A DNA stretch of 49,940 bases from Chitinophagaceae bacterium (lineage in GTDB: Bacteria > Bacteroidota > Bacteroidia > Chitinophagales > Chitinophagaceae): positions 1 to 49,940 of the forward strand of contig JAHEMM010000012.1 in the NCBI GenBank assembly GCA_024643655.1, given 5' to 3'. Positions 26,515 to 34,318 of the stretch are shown one piece after another. How positions within the stretch are numbered: position 1 is the first letter of the stretch; each line of letters begins with the position of its first letter. Below the pieces are notes generated by a model. It had not been told where the DNA came from, made no database searches, and saw only the letters and a list, made by a program, of their open reading frames with translations. The position numbers and the translations under genes are program-made.

Positions 26515-29500
26515 ATGAAAAAATATTTTGCTTTGCTAGGTTGTTTGATAGTTGCGAGTACAACCCTCAAAGCTCAAACGGATACAATTGCCAGACGGAT
26601 AGTCCTTATTGGAGATGCAGGTCAACTTACAGATGGGCGACATCCTGTTGTTGATGCTGTAAGAAACAATATCCCACTCGACAAAAAAACTACAGTATTA
26701 TTTCTAGGAGACAATTTATATAAACATGGATTACCAGATGTAGAAACAGCTGGTTATGAAGAATCAAGAGCTATTCTAGATTCCCAATTAGCAATTGGCA
26801 GAAACACAAAGGCAAAAATATATATGATTCCCGGGAACCATGATTGGCATAATGGCAACCGTGATGGCTATGATGCAATTATTCGACAACAACTATATGT
26901 CACATTCCCAAAAATAGATAGTGTTGATGCTGAGTTTTTTCCCGAAGATGGATGTCCTGGTCCTAAAGAAATTAATCTAGGTAATAATATTTTATTAGTA
27001 ATTTTTGACAGTCAGTGGTGGCTTCACCCATATGACAAACCAGGGATTGAATCAGATTGTGATTGTAAAACTGAAATAGAGTTAGTGTCTAAGATCAGAG
27101 ACATCGCAACACAAAACACCGACAAACTTATTGTAGTTGCCAGCCATCATCCTTTTAAAAGCAATGGAGTGCATGGAGGATTCTTTACATTAAAACAACA
27201 TATATTTCCTTTTACCGACATAAAAAAAAGTCTTTTCTTACCATTGCCTGTTTTAGGCTCTATCTATGTTATTGCCCGAAGTGTATTTGGAGCATCACAG
27301 GATCTTAAACACCCTGCCTATGCTAACATGATCAATCAAATTACTGGTGCTTTGGAAACTTCTTTAGCACCAAATGTTGTTTTTGTATCGGGCCATGAAC
27401 ATAATTTGCAGCATATTAAAGATGATAATTTCAATTACATTGTAAGTGGTGGCGGTTGTAAACAAAGTAGAATTTCAAAACGAAATAATGGGCTTTTCAA
27501 TTCTACAGACTTTGGTTTTGCAGTACTTGAAGTTTCGACAAATAAAAATGTAAACCTTTCGATTTATACAGTTACTGATTCTGTTCGTAAAAAGTACAGC
27601 ACTTACTTATTAAATTATAAAAAAGCACTTGTAAAACCAATTGATTCTACGCTGACACCAATTACACTTGGAAATCAAGAATTAAAATTTGAAGACAAGG
27701 TGTCGAAACCTGCCAGCACAACCCTCCCGAAAATTAATGGTTTGAAAAAATTCTTTATGGGTCAAAACTATCGTAAAGAATGGTCAACTCCGGTAAACAT
27801 GAAAGTGCTGGATATGAAAACAGAAAAGGGGGGATTGAAAATTGTAAGTCTTGGAGGTGGTCAACAAACAAGATCTTTACGGCTAGAAGACAAAAGTGGA
27901 CGTGAGTGGGTATTAAGGGGTGTAAATAAAAACATCGGTAAAGCATTGCCACAAGAATTTCGTGGAACTGCTGCTGAAGACTTTGCTCCTGAATTAAATT
28001 CTGCTGCCCATCCGTATGGAGCTTTGGTAGTTCCAAACCTTGCGAAACCTTTACAGTTGCTAACTGCCAAACCCGAGCTTTTCTTTGTACCAGATGATCC
28101 AAATCTTGGTATTTATAGATTATTATTTGCCAATACTGTTTGCTTACTTGAAGAAAGAAATTTTGCATTATCTGATGATAAATCAAATTCAACCAACAAA
28201 ATTTTTACAAAAATTATTGACGACAATGATCATAGACCCGATCAACCAAAAGTTTTAACAGCAAGATTATTAGATATTTTGATTGGTGATTTTGATCGTC
28301 ATTTTGACCAATGGAGATGGGGTACAGGAGATACAGGAAAAGGGAAATTATACTATCCTATTCCAAGAGATAGAGATCAGGCCTTTTTTAATTCCGAAGG
28401 AAAGATTTTCAGAGCCGTAACTGGCAGAGAGCTGCCATTTCTAAAAGGATTTCGAAAGAACATACACTCTATAAACTGGCTTGGATATACAGCAAAGGAC
28501 TTCGATCGCTTTTTCCTATCCGGACTTTCTCTTTCAGAATGGAATAATTCAGTAAATAATTTCCAGCAACAACTACCCGATACAGCTATACGTAATGCAG
28601 TTCAAAAATTACCCCCTGAAATATTTGCCATAAATGGAGAAAAAATAATAAATAAGTTAATCAACCGGCGTAACCAGTTGAATAAAGAAGCCATTAAATA
28701 TTACAAATTCTTATCCCGGCAGGTAAATGTAGTAGGTAGTAACCAAAAAGAATATTTTAAAGTAAGCAATCATAGCGATGGCCTTCAGGTAAGAGTGTAT
28801 GAAAAAGGTAAAAATTACGATACCAGTTTTATTATGTACAACAGGGTTTTTGATCCGGCTGTTACAAAAGAAATTCGCTTATATGGATTAAATGGCGAAG
28901 ATGTTTTCGATATTGAAGAAGATGTGTCATCAAAGATTAAAATCAGGGTTATTGGGGGTAAGGATAATGATACATTTAATATCCGTGGAAATGTAAAAAG
29001 TATTATCTATGACAAGCTTTCCGACTTTAATGTAATCCTGAATAAAAGTCATACAAAAAATAAATTTTCAAACAATCCCCCATCGAGTGCCAGAAGTATT
29101 TTAGGCTATCAGTATAATGCTACAAAATTTCCTCAGCTTTTATTTAGTTATAATTCTGATGATGGCTACATGGTGGGAGCTGGAATTTCTAGGACAACTT
29201 ATGGATTTATCAATTATCCATATGCCACACATCAGCAATTCTCAGCTTTATATGCTTTAAACAGGAAAGCTTTTCAAATAAAGTATAACGGAGTGTTTAA
29301 TCATATTACAAAAGACAAAGATCTAATTGTAAACGTCAACTATTTGTTACCAGCATTAAGAAACTTTACTGGTTTTGGAAATGAAACATTACTGACAGAT
29401 GGCAGGGACTTTGATTTCTATAGAAGCCGATATAAATCATTTGAAGCAGAAGTGTTGATTCGTAAAAGAATATTTGAGCGGTTAGAATTAATGGTTGGCC

Positions 29501-30186
29501 CTTACTATAACCGCTATTGGAATGATATAAAAGACAATGCAAAAAATGTTTTAAGTAATCCACGACAAGTAGGACTTGATTCTGCAGATGTGTACAGTAC
29601 TAAATCGTATTTGGGTGGTAAATTTGTAATGCAGTTTGATAATCGTAATAATAAATTATTTCCAACCCGAGGTATATTCTGGAAAAATGAATTTGTAGCA
29701 ACGGCTGGCAATGGATTTAACACAAGCAACTTTGTAAAGTACACCACAGATATGTCGATCTATGCAAGCTTTACAGATCCTGCAAAAATGGTCATCGCTT
29801 TGGGCTTTGGCGGAGGTAAAATACTCTCTAAAAACTTTGAATACTTCCAGGCGCTTTCGTTGGGAGTTGACAACTACAATATTCATGGATTTAGAAAAAA
29901 CAGATACTCCGGCTCCTCATTAATTTATGGTAGCATAGAAATGAAGGTTCAGCTTTTTAACTTCAATACCTACATTGCACCTGGCCCTGTAGGTCTTACT
30001 GCATTTTATGATATTGGACGGGTATGGATGAGAGGTGAAAACTCCAGAAAATGGCATGGTGCCTATGGCGGTGGACTTTATTTTATTCCATTCAACAACT
30101 TCCTTATTTCTGCAACAGCAGGTTTTTCAGGAAATGAAAGACTGTTGAATTTTAATCTTGGCACGAAGATCAATCTTACTTTTTGA
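26515..30186 (+). CDS. Metallophosphoesterase fused to kinase-like domain, RTX-like segment and Omp85-type barrel
   Basis: A 1223-residue exported protein (signal peptide 1-20; an adjacent GTG at 26512 is also in frame). Residues about 28-345 are a calcineurin-like phosphoesterase: IGDAG (D34), LGDN (D66), GNHD (N108, H109), SHHP (H211, H212), GHEH (H294, H296). Residues about 408-780 repeat the domain of the 23501 gene: WVLRGVNK (R468, K472), IGDFDRHFDQW (D592, D594, R595, H596, Q599), PIPRDRDQAF (D619, D621). RTX-like turns follow (LYGLNGEDVFDI, VIGGKDNDTFNI; about 785-825), then a barrel (about 860-1223). The loop motif is IHGFRKNRY where the paralogue has LRGYRRNRF. This predicts a cell-surface or periplasmic phosphatase anchored by the barrel. 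The PAP2 gene follows after 11 bp. Confidence 0.8.
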   Translation: MKKYFALLGCLIVASTTLKAQTDTIARRIVLIGDAGQLTDGRHPVVDAVRNNIPLDKKTTVLFLGDNLYKHGLPDVETAGYEESRAILDSQLAIGRNTKAKIYMIPGNHDWHNGNRDGYDAIIRQQLYVTFPKIDSVDAEFFPEDGCPGPKEINLGNNILLVIFDSQWWLHPYDKPGIESDCDCKTEIELVSKIRDIATQNTDKLIVVASHHPFKSNGVHGGFFTLKQHIFPFTDIKKSLFLPLPVLGSIYVIARSVFGASQDLKHPAYANMINQITGALETSLAPNVVFVSGHEHNLQHIKDDNFNYIVSGGGCKQSRISKRNNGLFNSTDFGFAVLEVSTNKNVNLSIYTVTDSVRKKYSTYLLNYKKALVKPIDSTLTPITLGNQELKFEDKVSKPASTTLPKINGLKKFFMGQNYRKEWSTPVNMKVLDMKTEKGGLKIVSLGGGQQTRSLRLEDKSGREWVLRGVNKNIGKALPQEFRGTAAEDFAPELNSAAHPYGALVVPNLAKPLQLLTAKPELFFVPDDPNLGIYRLLFANTVCLLEERNFALSDDKSNSTNKIFTKIIDDNDHRPDQPKVLTARLLDILIGDFDRHFDQWRWGTGDTGKGKLYYPIPRDRDQAFFNSEGKIFRAVTGRELPFLKGFRKNIHSINWLGYTAKDFDRFFLSGLSLSEWNNSVNNFQQQLPDTAIRNAVQKLPPEIFAINGEKIINKLINRRNQLNKEAIKYYKFLSRQVNVVGSNQKEYFKVSNHSDGLQVRVYEKGKNYDTSFIMYNRVFDPAVTKEIRLYGLNGEDVFDIEEDVSSKIKIRVIGGKDNDTFNIRGNVKSIIYDKLSDFNVILNKSHTKNKFSNNPPSSARSILGYQYNATKFPQLLFSYNSDDGYMVGAGISRTTYGFINYPYATHQQFSALYALNRKAFQIKYNGVFNHITKDKDLIVNVNYLLPALRNFTGFGNETLLTDGRDFDFYRSRYKSFEAEVLIRKRIFERLELMVGPYYNRYWNDIKDNAKNVLSNPRQVGLDSADVYSTKSYLGGKFVMQFDNRNNKLFPTRGIFWKNEFVATAGNGFNTSNFVKYTTDMSIYASFTDPAKMVIALGFGGGKILSKNFEYFQALSLGVDNYNIHGFRKNRYSGSSLIYGSIEMKVQLFNFNTYIAPGPVGLTAFYDIGRVWMRGENSRKWHGAYGGGLYFIPFNNFLISATAGFSGNERLLNFNLGTKINLTF

Positions 30187-30197
30187 TTTTATTCTTT

Positions 30198-30839
30198 ATG
30201 GAAAAGGCAAAAAATAAATTATTGATTACAAGAATTTATTTTGGCGCTACTTTTCTTTTATTCATAGTGTGGCTGGTATTTATCGAAAGGAATATATGGC
30301 TTGATGAAAAGATATCATCTCTTTTTTCATCAACAGAAACTGTTTTCGGTACAAGAATGATGAAAGCTATTACTTTTTTAGGCAATCACAACTTCTTAAT
30401 ACCAGCGAATCTTTTAATGATCGCAATCTTTCTGTATAAAAAAAATAAGACCGATGCGCTAAGAGTTTTATTTGTAGCTATTAGCAGTTTGGCTATAATG
30501 TCATTGCTTAAACGAATATTTCAAAGAATAAGACCTGATAACGCCATGGTACATGGCATTACAAACTTTAGCTTTCCAAGCGGTCATGCATTGATGAGTA
30601 TTACTTTTTTTGGTTTGCTGATCTGGTTTATAGTAAGAGATTGGAATTCGGGTTGGAAAAAGAAAATTTCCATCACTATTCTTGTTCTTCTTATTTTTTG
30701 GATAGGTATAAGTCGTATCTACCTGAGAGTACACTTTACAACAGATGTGATTGCTGGTTGGATAATTGGCATCTTATGGATGCTTATAGCACTTTCAATA
30801 TTCGCTACTATCAGCAATAAAAAAGCTAATTCTTATTGA
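30198..30839 (+). CDS. PAP2-family membrane phosphatase
   Basis: A 213-residue protein with about six membrane helices and the complete PAP2 triad: KRIFQRIRPDNAM (K-x6-RP), FPSGHALMS and SRIYLRVHFTTDV (SR-x5-H-x3-D). The ATG at 30198 is used; an in-frame TTG at 30183 overlaps the previous gene. The active site of such enzymes faces the periplasm and cleaves phosphate from lipid phosphates such as undecaprenyl diphosphate, phosphatidic acid or phosphatidylglycerol phosphate. It lies 11 bp after the metallophosphoesterase fusion, so the two are probably one operon, which suggests linked phosphate chemistry at the envelope. Its 3' end overlaps the convergent gene by 14 bp. Confidence 0.88.
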   Translation: MEKAKNKLLITRIYFGATFLLFIVWLVFIERNIWLDEKISSLFSSTETVFGTRMMKAITFLGNHNFLIPANLLMIAIFLYKKNKTDALRVLFVAISSLAIMSLLKRIFQRIRPDNAMVHGITNFSFPSGHALMSITFFGLLIWFIVRDWNSGWKKKISITILVLLIFWIGISRIYLRVHFTTDVIAGWIIGILWMLIALSIFATISNKKANSY

Positions 30840-32469
30840 CAAATTTGAGAATTGTAGCAACCCCTTCGCCTCCTTCATTTGAAATATATAAATCACCATT
30901 GGGGGCAAATGTTAAACCCTCAGGTTGATTAAACAATACGGGATCTAATTTTACTACGTTATCAACCACGCCATCAATAGTTGCTATTACCATCAATTTT
31001 CCTACAGAAGCTACAATGTATAATTTACCGTTTAAGGGGTTAATGCCGGCAGCGGAAGGTTTAAATTCTGCTTTTTCATCCTTTAAAAAATCTTGAATAG
31101 TACTTACATCAATAGTATAAGCCTTTTCTGAAACAAATTTTTCGGTTACAAGATCAAACCGATAAGCATTTCTCACTTTATTTTTTTCTTTAGAACAGTC
31201 CTTACATAATAATATCAACGACTTTCCATCCGCATCCAAATACATAGCTTCAAATTCATTTTTCCCATCTAATTTTAAATCAAACTCAGTTGTTGTAAAA
31301 GAACTGTCTTTGGTAAACACTTTTGATACAATTCCCGAACTAATCAGCATATAAACTGCAGAATCAGTATAAACCATGTCTTCATAATCACCCTTTCCTC
31401 CAAATTTCTCTTTATTAACAAGATCAATTTTATTAGTAAAGTCAATAGTAAAAATATCTCCCTTCTCATCATTTTCTGCTAATATTTTATCCTTTCGGGG
31501 AATATATGCCATGCCAGAAATTTCTTTTAAATGTTTCCCCAAGTCCATTTTCTCGTCAGGAGATGAAAGGCTATATCCTGTTTTTACAATTTCTTCTTTT
31601 ACAATATCACTAACCGATTGGAAACCAAATTCCAACAGCCTTGCTTCACTTCCCAGGCCTTCATTGGAAATAAACATATCACCATTATTCTTAAATGTAA
31701 TTCCTTCCGGTTGCAAAAAGAGTTTTGGAGCAAGTCGGTGAACAGATTCTACTTCGCCATTTAAATTAGCAACAATCAATTGATGGCTGGCAGAAGAAAG
31801 AATAAATAATTTATTAAGCTTTGGATGTATTGCTGCTGCTGATGGTTGAAATTTTGAGGATTTATCAGCCGATATTAATGCAATTTTTTCAGCATCCAGT
31901 TTAAAAAATGGTTTCTTATCAAACCCAATTGAGTCGGGATAATAAGCATAAGCACTTACCGATTTACTATCATCGCCTGAACAGTTTTTGCAAATAACTA
32001 CTAATGCATTCCGAGCAGTATCGCTGTACATGGTTTCAAAGTCATTCGTTCCCGATACTGGAACTTTCCCCACTTCTACCCCACTTGTATTCCCTTTATT
32101 ATCATTTATAAACTTAAAAATAGTGCCATCACTTCGTAAAATATACACCGTGTCTTTAAAAATGGCCACATCTTCGTAATCACCGTTACTACCGAAATCG
32201 AATTTATTAATAATCGCTTTTGATGTTTTGTCTAACGTGTATAATTTGCCATATTCATCATTAATAGCATAAAAAATGTCGTTTTTAGCATCCCAGGTAA
32301 TACCGGAAATCTCCTGTATAGAAAGATCTAGTTTATGGCTATTGTATTTCGAAAAATCGTAGTTAGGCGGTGAAGTAAGTACTTTTGTTTTTGGACGGCA
32401 TCCAGAAAAAGTTAATCCTGCCAAAACCAATAACGCCAAAAATATATACCGGAAATTTAAAATAGCCAT
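30826..32469 (-). CDS. Lipoprotein with two SdiA-regulated-type beta-propeller repeats
   Basis: From the ATG at 32469 this is a 547-residue lipoprotein (hydrophobic signal, lipobox FSGC at about residues 21-24). Two halves of about 260 residues repeat each other: QEISGITWD/KEISGMAYI, GDYEDVAIF/GDYEDMVYT, NDFETMY/NEFEAMY, FQPSAAAIHPKLNKLFI/FKPSAAGINPLNGKLYI, and FLQPEGITF/FNQPEGLTF. Each half also has a CxxC (CKNC, CKDC). The pattern matches the SdiA-regulated/phytase-like propeller family, which is extracytoplasmic. Activity is not established; the family name reflects regulation in E. coli, not function. It is divergent from the HD-PycTM gene across 43 bp. Confidence 0.75.
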   Translation of the reverse strand: MAILNFRYIFLALLVLAGLTFSGCRPKTKVLTSPPNYDFSKYNSHKLDLSIQEISGITWDAKNDIFYAINDEYGKLYTLDKTSKAIINKFDFGSNGDYEDVAIFKDTVYILRSDGTIFKFINDNKGNTSGVEVGKVPVSGTNDFETMYSDTARNALVVICKNCSGDDSKSVSAYAYYPDSIGFDKKPFFKLDAEKIALISADKSSKFQPSAAAIHPKLNKLFILSSASHQLIVANLNGEVESVHRLAPKLFLQPEGITFKNNGDMFISNEGLGSEARLLEFGFQSVSDIVKEEIVKTGYSLSSPDEKMDLGKHLKEISGMAYIPRKDKILAENDEKGDIFTIDFTNKIDLVNKEKFGGKGDYEDMVYTDSAVYMLISSGIVSKVFTKDSSFTTTEFDLKLDGKNEFEAMYLDADGKSLILLCKDCSKEKNKVRNAYRFDLVTEKFVSEKAYTIDVSTIQDFLKDEKAEFKPSAAGINPLNGKLYIVASVGKLMVIATIDGVVDNVVKLDPVLFNQPEGLTFAPNGDLYISNEGGEGVATILKFVNKN

Positions 32470-32478
32470 TGTTCTTAT

Positions 32479-32508
32479 TTTGTTTAAATTTATCAAAACT
32501 TATCTTTA
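32479..32508 (+). promoter_or_regulatory. Candidate promoter of the HD-PycTM gene
   Basis: TTTG (32479-32482), an 18-bp spacer and TATCTTTA (32501-32508) match the Bacteroidota promoter pattern except for the last base of the -7 box. The ATG follows 4 bp after the -7 box, so the mRNA would be leaderless or nearly so. Confidence 0.4.
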
Positions 32509-32512
32509 TAGC

Positions 32513-33775
32513 ATGACAGAAAATCAATTAACTATGATTCAAGAGGCGCAAGCCTTTGTTACTGACCTGCTTTCAAACAAACTTAGTAAAAATATCCGCT
32601 TTCATAATCTCGAACATACGGAAGAAGTTGTAGCTGCATGCGAAAAGCTGGCCGAGTTTTACCATTTAACTGATGAAGAACAACTCCCTTTATTCATTGC
32701 AGCCTGGTTTCATGATACGGGATATGTTGGAGGAAAGGCTAAAGACCATGAAGCCTTAAGTATACAACTTGCTACTGAATTTTTATCGGCACAAAATGCC
32801 CCTTTGGAACTATCTGGCAAAGTAGTAAACTGCATCTCGGCAACAAAGATGCCCCAATCGCCAAACAATTCACTTGAAAATATTCTTTGTGATGCCGATC
32901 TTTTTCATTTGGGCTCCGATACATTCAGAGAAAAAACAAAACTTTTACGCAAAGAGTTAAAGAATTTTGGAGAAAATTCTATTTCGAAAAATGACTGGCT
33001 CAAAACAAATATTGATTTCCTTGAAGCCCATAAATATTTTACAACATATGGTCAGGAAACCTTGCAACCGATTAAAGAAGTTCACATTAAAGCTTTAAAA
33101 GCTGAATTAAGCGAACTTGATGACCACACTAAAAAAAGTAAAAAATCAAAAAATACGGATGACATTATTGTAGAAGCGTTGAAGATTGAGGATGATAAGA
33201 AAAAGAAAAAAGAAAAAAATAACCAGTCAGAAAGAGGTATTGCTACTGTTTTTCGCATCATGGCGCAAAATCAAAACAATTTGAGCCAAATGGCCGACTC
33301 GAAAGCAAATATTTTAATTTCTGTAAATGCAATTATTCTAAGTATTGTCATTTCCTCGCTTATTACAAAACTGGATGCAAATCCAAATCTTCAGATACCA
33401 TTTATAATATTGGTAGTGATATGTGTATCTACTATTATTTTTTCAATTTTAGCCACTAGGCCTAATGTAAACCATGGCAAATTTACACAAGACGATATTC
33501 ATAATAAACGAACCAATCTTTTGTTTTTTGGCAACTTCTTTAAAATGAGTTTGCCTGATTATGATTGGGCTATGGGGGAAATGATGAACGATAAGGATTA
33601 TTTGTACAGCAGCATTGTTAAAGACACTTATTTTTTAGGTGTTGTACTTGCCAAAAAATATCGCTTATTAAGAATTGCCTATAACATTTTTATGTATGGG
33701 TTGATATTAGTAATTCTTGCATTTTTATTAGCAAATGCATTACCACATCCAATAGAAGTTTACACACCAGGTTAA
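32513..33775 (+). CDS. HD-domain protein fused to a Pycsar-effector-like (PycTM) membrane module
   Basis: A 420-residue protein starting at the ATG at 32513; the frame is open upstream but that would overlap the divergent promoter region. Residues about 10-180 are an HD phosphohydrolase domain: FHNLEHTEEV (H31, H35), AAWFHDTG (H67, D68), H79 and CDADLFHLG (D127 or D129). A Lys-rich linker follows (about 205-240). The C-terminal module (about 248-420) begins MAQNQNNLSQMADSKANIL, has two adjacent hydrophobic helices, a cytoplasmic segment and a final helix. This is the DUF5706/PycTM arrangement known from Pycsar anti-phage effectors that sense cCMP or cUMP. No nucleotidyl cyclase gene is in the window. 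The HD part could hydrolyse a nucleotide signal. A housekeeping role is equally possible. Confidence 0.82.
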   Translation: MTENQLTMIQEAQAFVTDLLSNKLSKNIRFHNLEHTEEVVAACEKLAEFYHLTDEEQLPLFIAAWFHDTGYVGGKAKDHEALSIQLATEFLSAQNAPLELSGKVVNCISATKMPQSPNNSLENILCDADLFHLGSDTFREKTKLLRKELKNFGENSISKNDWLKTNIDFLEAHKYFTTYGQETLQPIKEVHIKALKAELSELDDHTKKSKKSKNTDDIIVEALKIEDDKKKKKEKNNQSERGIATVFRIMAQNQNNLSQMADSKANILISVNAIILSIVISSLITKLDANPNLQIPFIILVVICVSTIIFSILATRPNVNHGKFTQDDIHNKRTNLLFFGNFFKMSLPDYDWAMGEMMNDKDYLYSSIVKDTYFLGVVLAKKYRLLRIAYNIFMYGLILVILAFLLANALPHPIEVYTPG

Positions 33776-33778
33776 ATA

Positions 33779-34219
33779 TTACTTCGGTAAATGAGCAATC
33801 AGTTCTACTTCTAATTTTGCATCTACCATATATAATCTTGGTACCTGTATCCAGGTAGCAGCAGGAAAATCATTTTTATAGAACTCTTTGCGAACTGCAT
33901 TATTTTTTTTCACTGTCTCTATATCTGTGGTATATAAATTTTCTTTTACTACATTTTGAAAAGTAGCTCCATAACTCTTCAATGTTAAATCCAACGCCTC
34001 ATAAACTCTTTTTATTCCTTCCGGATTTATGTCTTTCGAAACAGCACCAGATATATAAATAATATTATCAACTTTTACTGCCTGGGCATACCCGGCAATA
34101 GTATCCTGAGTGCCATGACCCCAATGATATTTTTCTTTAACAATGTTTTTTTCCTGTGCTTGTATCGTTAAAAAAAAGACACTTTGAAATACAAAGAGTA
34201 ATACAATTAACTTTCTCAT
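33779..34219 (-). CDS. Exported RidA-like (YjgF/YER057c/UK114) protein lacking the catalytic Arg
   Basis: From the ATG at 34219 this gives 146 residues with a signal peptide (MRKLIVLLFVFQSVFFLTIQA). The mature part is a full RidA-type fold: IIYISGAVSKD, then YEALDLTLKSYGATFQNVVK and FPAATWIQVPRLYMVDAKLEVEL. Canonical RidA has Arg in the 'FPAR' position to bind the enamine/imine carboxylate; here it is FPAA. It therefore probably does not deaminate 2-aminoacrylate, and belongs with the other Rid subfamilies of unknown substrate. It is periplasmic by signal. The gene is downstream of korA but separated by a terminator, and ends 3 bp from the convergent HD-PycTM gene. Confidence 0.82.
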   Translation of the reverse strand: MRKLIVLLFVFQSVFFLTIQAQEKNIVKEKYHWGHGTQDTIAGYAQAVKVDNIIYISGAVSKDINPEGIKRVYEALDLTLKSYGATFQNVVKENLYTTDIETVKKNNAVRKEFYKNDFPAATWIQVPRLYMVDAKLEVELIAHLPK

Positions 34220-34270
34220 AATAACAATTTGAATGAATGTAAAATTTATTCTTCCAAATAATAATAAAAA

Positions 34271-34294
34271 ATCCACCAGCGGTTACTGGTGGAT
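34271..34294 (-). terminator. Terminator downstream of korA
   Basis: ATCCACCAG and CTGGTGGAT form a 9-bp perfect stem around a 6-base loop. On the minus strand it is followed by TTTTTATTATT. It lies 25 bp after the korA stop and overlaps the leader region of the RidA-like gene. Confidence 0.85.
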
Positions 34295-34318
34295 CATAAT
34301 TAACATATTGTAATTGGG

